Shown here: piece after piece, positions 36,027-48,049 of the stretch | How the letters are laid out: every line of letters begins with the position of its first letter | How positions within the stretch are numbered: the first letter of the stretch is position 1 | Assembly: GCA_951799425.1 (NCBI GenBank) | Contig: OX637409.1 | Span: 14,516,960 to 14,580,959, forward strand | Direction: 5' to 3' | Length of the DNA stretch: 64,000 nucleotides | Source: Ilex aquifolium | Taxonomy: Eukaryota > Streptophyta > Magnoliopsida > Aquifoliales > Aquifoliaceae | The notes under the pieces: generated by a model | The model's input: only the letters and a program-made list of their open reading frames with translations | Told to the model about the DNA's origin: nothing | Database searches by the model: none | Translations under genes and position numbers: made by a program

Positions 36027-38894
36027 AAAAATTAGATTTAATATTCTTAACTATTCAATAGATAATATGTCTCAATAAATGTTGGGATCTATAATAAAAT
36101 TAATAGTTGCAAATCTCATGTGTTTAAATCTTAGCAATCTCTTGAGGTCTGATCACGAGAATTAATTCCTCATGATTATTTTAGTCATAGAGTGGATTAG
36201 CTTGTTTTTGATCGAGTCGGGAAGTGAATTAGACAAGGTGCTCGTAAACTAGAGTTTTTTGACTGTTGAATAAAAAAAAAAACTAACAAAGTGGAAATTT
36301 AGGCAGCCATTTTTACTCTTGCATTTTCTATCTTTTTCTTTCATTTTGATTTTCACTTAGTTGCTAATACTGGAAGATTAAATTCACCTGTATGCAAGAT
36401 CAAGGACGTTTGTGAAAAAAAAAAAAAAATTCACTTTTTTACTGTGATGTTCTTGTATAACTGTGGGTGCTACAGTCTACAGATAAAATTTGTGGCAGTT
36501 GAAGTCTAAAATAACATTTTTTTTTTCCGCCAAACAAATTCACGTCTGTGCGTGGCTCTGAGCATGTGGAATAGATATCTTGTGGTTGTGTCGAAATGTC
36601 AACCTTCGCAATTAAATATTTATCAAAATCTAGAGAAATTATTATTTAGAGATAATTTGAATGAAGTTTTCATACCCATTTTGTAATCGCATGCAGGGCT
36701 GCTCAACAGTGTTATCAAAAAAATTTAGGATTTAGGCTCCATTTTTATAGAAGACCATAAATTTTTAAATATTATAAATAGTACATGTAAAAAAATTAAA
36801 TCTATAAATATTTTAAGCCCTACAAAAAGGCCTTATAAAAATACAAGTCCAATCAAAAAAAAATTTAAGGCCTCACTTCAAAGAAGACCCATAATTTATA
36901 GGTGTACAATAATAATCCAAACAAAAAATTTAAATTCATCCCTAAACAAAATATTTCAACTTAAATAAATTAGGCATATTAATTCAGCTGTAAAATTAAA
37001 AGGCCCTAAAATTTATTTTTTTAAATAAAGAAAAAAAAACTAATTGTAAAACTAAAACTACTAAATAATTTAGTTTTAACTCTCCAAAAAAGTCAAGTTT
37101 AAACTTATTGTCATAATTTTTCAATCATTCTTTTTCTCTTTTACCATTAAGCTCAAATATGATAACAAAAACTTGAATATAAAAATTTAATTAATATTTT
37201 TTTATTTAAAAAAATTAAAAATAAAATTTATTATTAATATTAAAAATAAAATACCTCATTTATCGTTTCCGGCCCAAAAAGTGCCGGGCCACCCCTGATC
37301 GCATGTTCATCAATCTCGGTCAGGGTGATGCGATGCATGAGAATCTTTGATTATTGAAAAACGGTATTAGAGGGCAGTGATTCACTTCCGATGATGCTTT
37401 AACAAAGTAACTATAAAGTCAATCAAATTAGCAACTTATTTAATATGTGAGTTTTTTGCGTATTGGGGTCACAATCTATAGACAATCGGATTATAAGAAA
37501 AAAATATTAATCACATCCCTCATAAATTATGGTAATTCTAAAACTCTCTTTTATATTACACTAGAAATACATTACATGCGTTACACGTAAATAATTTTTG
37601 TACACAAAAATTAATAAAACATATTAAGTATATATGTATTTGAATTAAATATCATCTTAAATTTACAAAACTTAATTTTTTATTACTGATATTCTATTAT
37701 AAGATTATGAAATTGTCTGTTTTCAAAATTCTTTGTTCTTACTATGAAAAAAAAGATACAAAAAATAGTTAAAGTTCTATTTTTTTTTTTTAGATTTTTG
37801 TGAATGAGATTGATTTTTAATGATGTTTGAGAAATTAAATTTTTTAAAATTCATTTGATTAAAATTCCACTTATAATTCCTTGAATAAAATAAAAATAAT
37901 TATCAATATACTAATCACATTGGATCCTTGCTGTAATTAAAAATTAGTTAAGTCAATTGGGATAAGAGTAGTAACTCTATACTATATATTACCAAGTATA
38001 TTAAAATTTTAAAAAATTCAAGTTTTACTTAAAAATTTACTATTAATATCTATTTTTACAAAAAATTTTGGTACAACTTAGAAAGTTTATTGTGACCGAA
38101 TAATTATACTAATAATAAATTATTTTAAAAAATTATATATACCATTATTTTTCATCTTAGAAATAAAAGGATTAAACTTTTCAATGAAAAAAAATATATA
38201 CATGTAGACATAATGTTATATTTGCAATGAGATGAGTAATATTACATTGATGGAGTTTTTAAATTTTTTTTAAACACTTTATTAAAAATATAATAATACA
38301 TATTTTTTAAGGGTAATATAGTCAATCAAAGAGTTTATGGAAATTGATATTTACACATAGAGAATAGATAATTAAAAGAGACACTATAAATAATTTAGAG
38401 ATTTAAATATATAAATATATGATAATAATTTAGATATTTAATTGTGAAATGATAAAATTGTCTTTACAATCTTTTATAAGAGTAAAATAGACATTCAATT
38501 TTTTTTTAATTTTAAAATATTTTTATTAGTAGTATAAATATAACATACATACACATATACACACCCCATATGTAGACTAGACCTAGACTCGACTATTACA
38601 AGCTCCACCATTGATATTTCTCTACCACCATAACTACCTACACCCACGCAGAGTTTAGAGACACAATTTGAGGCCAAATTCTTAATTTACTCTTCATTCT
38701 TCCAACTTTTTCTCATATTTTTTTGGTTAGCATCACTTGGCACAAATCTGCCGACATTATTTCAGGTAAGGACTATTCACATAGTATGGTGACCCTACTC
38801 AGGGACGAGCCATGTCAAATATCTGCAAGTGCATATAATTTTTAGGACAGGTAAGGACGTAAGGTGGAGTTTTGTTTTTTTACCTCAATTATTG
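36027..38894. other. AT-rich intergenic DNA with an old dispersed repeat
   Basis: No gene is seen. 36700-37310 resembles the reverse complement of 890-1100 and ends GGCCCAAAAAGTGCCGGGCC followed by ACCCCTG, so it is probably a decayed repeat. 36040-36140 shares words such as AATATGTCTCAATAAATG with the MITE at 38995-39153. The rest, about 37400-38700, is unusually AT-rich without recognisable elements. Confidence 0.4.
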
Positions 38895-38994
38895 GGCTAT
38901 TTTCACCCTAAAAATATCCATTCACACCCTATTAAAATTTTTATAATCAAACTACTAAATTTATTCTTTTTATATACCCACTCCATTTTAACTA

Positions 38995-39153
38995 AGGAAA
39001 TGTTACATGGATTTAAAAAATAGACATAAAAATTAGATTTGATAATCACAACCATTGAATAGGTAATGAGTCTCAATAAATGCTGAGACCAACAGTGAAA
39101 TTAATGGTTATAATTATCAAGTCTACTACTTTTAAGTCCACGTAGCATTGCTC
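38995..39153. mobile_element. Mutator-type MITE with 9-bp target duplication
   Basis: Flanked by TTTTAACTA (38986-38994) and TTTTAATTA (39154-39162), which differ at one base. The ends are inverted repeats, AGGAAATGTTAC against GAGCAATGCTAC, and the two halves fold on each other through most of the 159 bp. The 9-bp duplication suggests a Mutator-like family. Removing it restores the pairing between the two arms of the surrounding fold-back element. Confidence 0.6.
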
Positions 39154-39420
39154 TTTTAATTATGTCCATCCCATGCTATCCACACCCCTTTAATAACAAG
39201 TCAACCTTTTATCTTCTCAAAACTAAGATTTCATTCACTATTTCCTCTCATATACCCTATACGAAAGAGTTTTTTCAATATCAATTTTTTTAGTGAAATA
39301 CATGTTAGTATTACTTTTTGATTTAATTTTTTGTTTGATTTCATATATTCTGTGTGATTTCATGTTTGATTCTATTAAACTAAATTATTTTTAATTTAGA
39401 ATTTTTATATTTGTGTGTAC

Positions 39421-39446
39421 ACATGTGTGTGCGCGCGCACGCGTAT
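39421..39446. repeat. Alternating purine-pyrimidine tract with CG core
   Basis: Reads ACATGTGTGTGCGCGCGCAC followed by GCGTAT, with strict purine-pyrimidine alternation. It is the kind of sequence that can adopt Z-DNA under negative supercoiling, and it is the only CpG-dense spot in an otherwise AT-rich kilobase. Confidence 0.7.
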
Positions 39447-39945
39447 ATTCATACACGTTTGTAAGAAGAAGGAAAAATGATGTATTGTAAATTCTTGTAT
39501 TGATTATTTATAATTGTATATATAAATTATTCTTGTTGGTATATTCAATAGATTTCTTTGAATCAATTTATTTCCATTCAAACGGAAGTTAATATTATTA
39601 CACACACTATAGCAATATAAGTTGCTACTCCTCATGTTAATCTAACGGAGGTTGTTTTGACATAAGCTAGAATATATAGGATTAGATAATGTACAGATAC
39701 ATAAAGTGATGTATTTATGGAAAAACTATTTTGTATAGGGTGTATAAGAGAAGATAGTGAATAAAACCCTAGTTATGAGAAGATAGAAAGTGAATTTGTT
39801 ATTAAAGAAGTGTGTATGGTATGGGGTGAATTTAGTTGAATTGAGGTGGATATAGAAGAGGTGTGCTTAGTAGTTTGATAAGAAACATTTTAATGGGATG
39901 TAAATGAATATTTGTCGGGTGGGAATAACCCTACCCTATAAAATT

Positions 39946-40708
39946 TGGGTGGAATTGATATGCACGATTAATAGGTGATTTTGCACATTCAAGATTTGCA
40001 TTATGTACAAGAGAAAAATCTCGCACCTTTTATGAAGTAGAAATGAAAGCAATCTAATAAGAAGAACTCAATATGGGTGTACCCTCCCTTGCAAAACGAA
40101 CAAATTACCAAAGACTAAGGTTTGGTTGGTCGGAATAGCAATATACATATTTTTTTTTTAAAAAAAAGAGAGATTTGATTGGTAGGAGGCACTCAAATAC
40201 TAAAGTTAGTAAATGTTCTGAGATTTAAGCAAGAAAAAATGTAGGAAAAAAAGTGCATACTTTAAATTTAAGCTTCATTAGGTATTATAGGAGTTTGTTC
40301 CTACTCTTTAGGATTTAGATCCTTTTTTTTTTTTTGGGTTCATTAATCGATTCTTTTAGTCACTTGTTTACAATGTACGCCTATGAATTAGGCAAATCCC
40401 TTATTGGAGGCTTAGAATTGCCTCTGGTTATTCAGGATAACCTAACTATTTTTTTGTTCGGTCTTAGTCCTTATCCTTTGATCTGTTGAAACCGAGTTCT
40501 ACTCAATTTCCAACTCCCATACGCTTGCTTGGTTACTGTATTAACCGAGTCATTTGATGGTCTATTTTTTGTCGCCTAGGGTCAGAACTTGTTTGATTGA
40601 TTCATTCATGACTCGATCAGAAGTACTATTTATCTTAACTATTTTGTCTTTTTTTACTTTCGTCACGTGCCACGTGTCTTTATTTAATAGTTTAATCATA
40701 TAGAATAA
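39946..40708. other. Intergenic DNA, nothing recognised
   Basis: AT-rich sequence without coding frames or identifiable repeats apart from short T tracts (about 40150-40160 and 40324-40336). Confidence 0.4.
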
Positions 40709-41311
40709 TTAGTTATTGTCTGTGTCTGAAGGCATAGAGTAATAAAAAATAATAAACAATAAACATATTTGTATTCATATTCAAAATCAAATTACAAACA
40801 TAGAGAAGAGATAAAAGAATTTAAGCATCGGTTTGTAGTGGGGGTGAGAGGTGGTGGGCAGCAGTGGTGGTGGTAAGAGACGGTGATGGTTGTGGTGGCT
40901 GGCAGTGACCGTGGTGGCTATGGTGGTGGCGGTGGCGGCGACGACGATGGTGGTGGTGGCGGTGGCGGTGGCGGTGGCGTTGATGGAGGCGGTGGTGGTA
41001 GCAGTGGTGGAGGCGGTGGTGGAGGCGATAGTGGCGGCGACGGTGGCTACAACGGTGGTGGTAGCAGTGGTGGGGCGGTTTTAAACATTATTTTTTTAAA
41101 AGTATTTATGAGAAATAATTTCTAAAAGTACTTTTAAAAAGTTACTTCAAACACACCCTTAGAGGCCTATTTTTCCTATTAAATTTAGGGTGTTAATATT
41201 AGCCGTTAGATTAACTTTAAAGTAAAATTTAAAGTGATCTCAACCACGAATAGCAAAAGTCATTTTGTTTATCTTTTGAGATTTGAATTGTAAGTTATTT
41301 TATTATATAGA
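40709..41311 (-). mobile_element. Non-autonomous Helitron-like element, copy 3
   Basis: On the minus strand it starts TCTATATAATAAAATAAC (preceded by A) and ends AATAACTAA (followed by T), fitting the TC...CTRR pattern and A/T insertion on both sides. The 3' motif GCCTTCAGACAC and the 5' phrase GTTAATCTAACGGC...AATATTAACACCCTAAATTT match copies 1 and 2. The interior at about 40835-41080 is a GGT/GGC array on the plus strand. It produces overlapping Gly-rich and Val/Ala-rich frames that are not regarded as genes. Confidence 0.64.
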
Positions 41312-42057
41312 TATTATGAGTCCTTGATCATGTGACACGTACTTTAAAAACCATTTTTACAAAAAACCAAAATATGTGCAGAGATCACAACTGTGTATGT
41401 GCTAATGGACAAACACTACAATGGCCTACCACATTTTTTTATTGCACATCCACAAGTTGTGTGCTATTTAATGTAGTATGCTCAAGCTTGGGGGGGGGGG
41501 GTCCGGAATTGGAGGCGAATCTTCTGAATGCAACTCAGCATCGACCCCACGTGTGCAGCCAATGATATGATTATGCCTGTGTTTATAATGGGGGGCATAT
41601 GGAAATAAGCATTGAGGACTATGCACTTGTCTTAGAAAAATCAAATTGAAGGTCACAACTGCTTTGCTGATGAAACTTTCTGTAACAATAATTGCAATTT
41701 TGGGTTTGAGAGCTAGTGGGACTAGGAGTAAACTTTAAGTTTCATAGTGTTTTTTTTTTTAATAATGTGGCTCTCCTAGTAGATCATTGTAGTACTTCTC
41801 TGTTTACGTATTAGACTAATATTAGACTTTATATAAAGTCGTCTCTCCACATAAAAAGATAAATCTATGGACGATGCCCCCAAAGAACTATGTTTCGTGA
41901 GATATTCGAACTCTGTCATACTCCTCATGAGAGGTTTATGAGGTGTTTGAACTACTACTAAGTTAACCCCTTTGGGCTCATGGTATTTTTTGTTGAATTT
42001 GAATTCTGTTTAATTTTTTTATTTTTTTGTAATATCTTTCAAAATTAGATCATCCAC
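41312..42057. other. Intergenic DNA, nothing recognised
   Basis: No gene is seen. A run of G at about 41491-41502 interrupts a 77-codon frame (41332-41565) that has no motif. The rest is AT-rich. Confidence 0.4.
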
Positions 42058-42351
42058 CATTTATATAATAAGGGAGTTAGATTGTTTTTCTTAAACTTTT
42101 CGCGGCTCAGATCGTTTGAGAATTATTGATCCAACGATCCTAAGTAGACTTAATTCTAACACTCCCATTTTTCATATCTCTCTCTCTCTCTCTTTCAGAC
42201 GTCTCTCTCTATTTCATATATCTTTTAATCACACATTCTCTCATCTCTCATCTAAAACTCTCTCTCCCCTATCTCTTACACGTTTTAAAATTACAAGTTT
42301 GAAACACACTCTCCCATTTCTTATATAACCTCCTCTAACTCTCTCATATAA

Positions 42352-42382
<31 letters not shown>

Positions 42383-43413
42383 ATATCTCTTTTCCCATCT
42401 CCCCTCTTCTATCTCATAGACACACACTCTCTCTTTCTATCTCAAAAACCCAACTCTCTCTCTCTCTCTCTCTCATCGCTTAGACGTTTTAAACACACTC
42501 TATCTCTCATAACATACTCTCTCATCTCTCATATAAGTCTCTCTCTCTCTATCCCATACACCAAATTCTCACAACTATATAACTCTCTCTCTCTCTCCTA
42601 TCTCTTAGACGTTTTAAACACATACCCCAAATTATCCTGCCCAAGAACTGAGTAAGAGTTTCATTCCATATAAACCTCTAGACTTTCATCTCTCATATAC
42701 CTCTCTCTCCCATACATACATCTGTCTCTTTTCTTCTGTTTTCTCAAATTCGTATCTCTCTCTTAAACAATTTCTCTCACACTCTACACAGACACGACCA
42801 CAGCCACACAACCTCAGGAATTTTTTCATCCATTTCCTCTCCTCTCCTACTCCTCTCTGCTTTCTACACTAACACATATACACAAAACACAACAAACACA
42901 CACACGCTGAACACAACAAACACCCACACGCTAAACACAACAAATAAACACACTCACTCATGTTGAACATAGCACACACACACACACACACTACCGCTTC
43001 CCCGTTTCCTCTGTTTTTTGACTGTGCTTTTTTATGCATACTAAATGATCAAATAAAAGTTGGAGAGAAGAAATGACAACCCTTTCTTCATCTATTGCGT
43101 ATTTTTGGAAGGACATGCTTTGATTTTAGCACAAGTAGTGTTTTGAATTTTTTGTTTTCCTACATGAAACAAGGAGCCTTTTTGATCAATAATTAATTCC
43201 ATAAGATGCTATGGCTGCCAATGGCTTCTCCACCCGTTACAGGTACATAGTGCCTTCATGTTGTAATTTTTTTATTTGTATTCTAAGATATGCCTCCATT
43301 TTGTCCACAGAACTCTTGATGGTTGGGTTAAACTCTATTTTTTTTCTTTTTCATTAGCCTCTAGTGCTTTTGATTTTGGTATTACAGTGTGCATCTACTT
43401 TTTGGAGCAACAT
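42058..43413 (+). mobile_element. Possible Helitron 5' end with CT-rich cargo
   Basis: TTTATATAATAAGGGAG at about 42060, followed by TTCGCGGCTCAGATCGTTTG and ATCCAACGATCC, resembles the conserved 5' end and CGCGG-TGAGATCG motif of the three Helitron-like copies, with a degenerate first dinucleotide. It is followed by about 800 bp of impure CT and CA repeats (42178-42990), which look like a plant 5' leader. A short reading, ATGGCTGCCAATGGC to a possible donor CAG|GTACAT (43211-43243), encodes eleven residues. No 3' end (CTRR plus hairpin) was found. Whether this is a gene-capturing Helitron or the first exon of an undetected gene is open. Confidence 0.3.
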
Positions 43414-43419
43414 TGTAAA

Positions 43420-45095
43420 TGCCACGTCCCGATTTTTTTTTCAAGAAAATAACCGGGCGTGATTAAGGAATAAAACTGCACATAACTCATAATAACTTTC
43501 ATTTTATTATTATTAACACATTCGGTGTACGGTTACATAAAGGTAACATAATTCCCACTTGATTAGCTAAAATGTTCTTGAGACAACATTAAGAGAAATA
43601 ATAGTAACAATCTCTATCCACCGTCTCTTCAGTTTATTCTTCTGTCTTGCTTCATATTTCTGAAAAATGTTAAATAGGGATGAACTCACTAGCCTAGTAG
43701 AATAACATTTATCAATGACTATCAAGGTTTTAAAACAGTAAATAATATAATTGAACAACAAGTAAATGCAGGAATAGGTCAAATTAATGAATCAAATAAA
43801 TAAAAGAAATGCATCACATATCGATCATATCAATTCATCAATTTTCTGATCCACGTATGAACCGCCTCCAGAGAAAACTTTGGGGCCTTGTACCATAGGG
43901 AACTTGATGCCCTTCTTGCTTTTTTGGGAACACCAATACTAAGAATTCTATGGTGTCAGACAGGCTACTAACGGCAACCGATACTACTAACTAGTGAACC
44001 CAAGGACTAGTAGGAATCATGTGAATCTTTGCAAGGACCACTCATCCACTAACCCTCTGCCATCAATTGTGTGCATCCAAAATAAATTCATCAATATCAT
44101 AAAGCAGGATTATATTGTATTCGCATCTAACATCGAATAGAAAGTCAAACATTAAATAAATTTGATAGATTAACATTTTATACAGTTTCGATATAAAAAT
44201 ATAACATGTGTAGGATCACGATTTATTGATAAAACCCGAATTCAAACCCCATGATCAATGTGATATAGTATTACATTATATAATTAAAATAGGTTTGATA
44301 TGAAACCCCCAAATATGCATGAGATGCATCAATGGCAATAAAGGATAAAAAAAATCTTACCTCTGACATAAGATTGACTCGATACCATTTACTGTGCCAA
44401 AACAACCGAAATAATATTTTAGAATAAAAATAGGTAATAATGACTTAGTTAAACTAAAAATAATTTTTTGGTGTAACTAATGAAAAATAACGATTCTTGA
44501 GTTTGATCCAAAAATATTTAACAATGATCAAATTCAGATGATTTGAATCTATAAAATTACTGAATCACAACTCAAAACTCTTACCCAAATTTTTGATCGC
44601 AAGATTGAACTTCTAAGTTGACAAAATTTTGACCATTTTCTTCATTTCTCCCTCTCTTTTCCTTCCTTTCCCTCTATTTCTTTTTTTTTCTCCCTCCTTC
44701 CTCTGCCCTTTTCTGTGTAGTTTGAATGGTCATTGGCCAAGGCTATTTATAGCCAACTTGACCCTTCCTTACGTCATTGGTCAGGCAACAATGTTAGCAT
44801 TAGCATGGACAAAATTCCATGCTTTGTCCAAGTAAATTTTTTTTTCCCATTTTACCAATTTACTATATCATTTGGATATTACGTCTTTTTATTTATTTAT
44901 TTATTATTTCAACGTGAAATATGACCTATATTATAATCAATCTTCTCGTTTTAATGTAAGGAACCCATATTTGAGGTCCATTTATTTGTTTGAAAATTTG
45001 TTTTTTTTTTTAAAAAAATAATCCTTAATTATTTAGAATTATAATTGATGACCTAATTAGTGTGTTAACGATAAATTTATGTACAGGTCGTCACA
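43420..45095 (-). repeat. 3' LTR of the Tekay/Del-type chromovirus
   Basis: In element orientation the LTR begins TGTGACGACCTG (45095 downward) directly after a polypurine tract, and ends GGGACGTGGCA near 43420, or a few bases further with TTTACA at 43414. That makes it about 1.68 kb, bounded by TG and CA. No second copy lies in the window, so the LTR limits rest on its junction with the polypurine tract and on the TG/CA rule. The inner frames 44629-44835 and 43567-43782 are incidental. Confidence 0.65.
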
Positions 45096-45108
45096 ATCTA
45101 CCCCCTTA
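45096..45108 (-). other. Polypurine tract of the chromovirus
   Basis: On the minus strand the sequence TTTTTAAGGGGGTAGAT lies immediately before TGTGACGACC. The same arrangement is common in plant chromoviruses and marks the start of plus-strand synthesis at the 3' LTR. Confidence 0.65.
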
Positions 45109-45119
45109 AAAAGAATTTC

Positions 45120-48030
45120 GTCTCCGAAATTTGATACTAACCTTGAGAGTTAAAAATATATGGATATCTTGTACGCATATTTGCTTCCAATTCCCACGTG
45201 ACTCATTCAATACCATGATATTGCCATAACACCTTTACGAGCGGTATAACCTTGTTACGTAGTACTTGTTCTTTTGTATCCAAAATCTGCACAGGATGTT
45301 ATTCGTAAGTTCCATTTTCGTAAATTTGAACATCCCTCCAGTTAATAATATGTGAAGCATCTAGCTCACATGTCCTTAACATGGATACATGAAATACTTC
45401 ATGTACTCCCAACAATTGAGCTGGCAAGCCAAGTTGACAGGCTACACTTCCAACACGTTGTACTACCTTGAAGGGTCCAATGTATCTGGGAGCCAACTTA
45501 CCTTTTTTCCTAAATCTAGATATTCCTTTCCTAGGGGATACCTTCAAGAATACATAATCACCCACTTGAAACTCCAAGGGTCTCCTCTTTTGATCTACAT
45601 AGCTCTTTTGTCGACTTTGAGTCGTGCGTAGTGGATCCCAAACTACTTGAATCTTTTCAGTGGTTTCTCTGACAATTTCTGGACCAAATAAAGTGCTCTC
45701 ACTGGCCTCGTCCCAACATAGAGGTGATCCACATGGTCGTCTGTACAAATCCTCATAGAGCCATGTCAATACTGGTTTGATAGCTATTGTTGTAAGAAAA
45801 TTTCACTAGTGGAAGATGTTCACTCCAACTGCCTTTGAAATCTAGAGCGCAAGCTCGTAACATATCTTCCAATATCTGAATCACCCTTTCAGATTGACCA
45901 TCTGTTTGAGAATGCTAAGCGGTACTGAAATACAATTCGATTCCCATGGCTTTTTGTAAACTCTGCCAGAACTGGGCCACAAAGCGAGTATCACGATATG
46001 ACACGATCGATAATGGTATCCCATGTAATCTTACAATCTCGCATATATAGATTTGACTTAGTGTGAATAGAGTATCAGTATTCTTCATGGCTAAGAAATG
46101 AGCCGATTTGATGAGTCGATCCACTACAACCCATATTGTATTGTATCCTTTTGTAGTTCTAAGTAATCCAATCACAAAATTCATAGTAATATGATCTCAT
46201 TTCCACTCTGGGATAGGTAAGGATTATAAAAACTCACTAGGTTTTTGATACTCTACTTTTACTTGTTGATATACGATACATCGAGCTATAAATTTAGTCA
46301 CATCATTCGTCATTCCTTTCCACCAATATTGATGTTTCATGTCTTGATACATTTTTGTGCTACCAGGATGGATGGAAAATTTAGAGTGACGACATTCCCT
46401 AAGTATCTCTTCTTTCAACTGAGCATTATCAAGTACACACAACCTTCCTTAATATAACAGTTCCCTATTTCGTAACCACCAATTATCAAGAACATTTCCA
46501 TCCACTAGATGGGTGCGAATGGATTCTAGGTAGGAGTCTGTACATTGTAATTCAATAACTTTCTGTTAGAGAATAGGTTGAGCAACGAGATTAAACAGAC
46601 GTGGTTGACCTTCTTTCTCACCCATCCAGATGTCATAATCTTCTAATGCCTCCATCAATCGCCATTAGTCACTCATCATGTTGATCACTGCACTTTAGGA
46701 TTTTCTACTCAATACATCAGCCACCACATTAGCTTTTCCTGGATGGTATTGTAGTGTGAAGTCATAATCCTCAAAATACTCTATCCAGCATTGTTATCGG
46801 AGATTCAAGTATTTTTGAGTGAATATATACTTGAGACTTCTGTGATCCGAGCAAATTTAGAATTTTTCCCCATATAGATAACAACGACATAACTTCAGCG
46901 TAAAGACAACAGCTGCCAATTCCAAATCGTGTGTGGAATAGTTTTGTTCATGAACCTTTAGTTGTCTTGATCCATAAGTAAACACCTTGTTATTTTGCAT
47001 TAACACACATCCAAGTCCTTGTAATGATGCATCCGTATAAATATCATACCCAATACCACTTTCGGGTATAGTAAGAATATGTATCGTGGTCAACTTTTTC
47101 TTTAAGATGTTAAATGCATGTTCACATTCTTTGATCCACTCAACTTTTTCTCTTTTCTGGGTGAGTTGGGTCATGGGCAAATCTATTTTGGAAAATCCTT
47201 CCACAAACTTTTGATAGTACCCTACCAATCCCAAAAAACTTCGAACTTCCGTTGCATTCTTAGTTCGATCCCAATTCATTGCCATCTCAACCTTAGTTGG
47301 ATCCACTGTTACTCCTTCTTCGAATACTACATGCCCAAGAAATTTGACTTCCTTTATCCACAACTCACACTCAACTTTTCTTGGCATACAACTTATGTTC
47401 CCTTAGTGTTTGTAGCACTCGACAAAGATGTTGTACATGCTCCTCATGTGACTTTGAATAAATGAGAATATCTTCTATGAAGACGAGTACAAACTGATCA
47501 AGATAGGGCCTGAATATCCGATGAATCATGTCTATGAAAGCTACAAGTGCATTTGTAAGTCCAAAGGGCATCAGCAAGAATTCAAAATGTCCATATCGAG
47601 TACGAAAAGCTATTTTGGGGATGTCCTCCTCTCTGATTCTCAATAAATGATATCCAGTTCGAAGATCAATTTTGGAATAGTAATGAGAACCTCTGAGTTG
47701 ATCAAATAGGTCATCAATACGTGGTAGATGATACTTGTTCTTTATCGTCACCCGATTTAGCTTCCAATAATCAATACAAAGTCTCAGCATATTATCCTTT
47801 TTTTTTAACAAAGAGTATAGGAGCACGCCAAGGCGACGTGCTTAGTCGAATGAATCTAATAGCAAGAAGTTCATTCAACTGTTTTCTTAATTCCTTCAAC
47901 TCTAATGGTACCATACGGTAAGGGGCAATAGATATTGGTTCCGTACTAGTGTATACCTCAATAGTAAATTATATCTCTTTTTGAGGGGGTAATCCAGGTA
48001 ATTCCTCGAAAAATAAGCTTTATGGATTAT
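45120..48030 (-). pseudogene. Decayed chromovirus (Tekay/Del clade) pol polyprotein
   Basis: Read from high to low coordinates the order is the RT lead-in (ELPGLPP, about 48010), reverse transcriptase (47371-47826, with LCIDYWKLN and [11 protein letters not shown]), RNase H (46857-47387, with [10 protein letters not shown]), the integrase zinc domain (46224-46442), the integrase core (45915-46184), the integrase C-terminus (45299-45769, with KLAPRYIGPF and VHEVFHVSML), and a chromodomain (about 45125-45290, with EQVLRNKVIPLVKVLW). This order and the final chromodomain place it with Ty3/gypsy chromoviruses, probably Tekay/Del. It is split by many frameshifts and stops, including one in the chromodomain. 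The RT metal-binding pair is FIED rather than the usual F/Y-V-DD (codon 47473-47475). Gag and protease are absent: the element breaks off at the start of the next element. Confidence 0.85.
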
Positions 48031-48049
48031 GTATTTCAGATTTGCGTAC

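Larger units (their letters stand above)
38895..39945. mobile_element. Fold-back (long inverted repeat) element
   Basis: A left arm at about 38895-39275 and a right arm at about 39725-39945 are inverted copies. Left CATTCACACCCTATTAAAA matches right TTTTAATGGGATGTAAATG, and left TCCTCTCATATACCCTATAC matches right GTATAGGGTGTATAAGAGA. The left arm is longer because a MITE (38995-39153) has inserted in it. The loop contains the alternating tract at 39421-39446. No coding frame is present. The exact ends and superfamily are not clear. Confidence 0.55.

Noticed and set aside
40883..41125. Glycine-rich protein frame
   Set aside because: Lies wholly within the GGN array of Helitron-like copy 3 and overlaps another open frame in the same bases.
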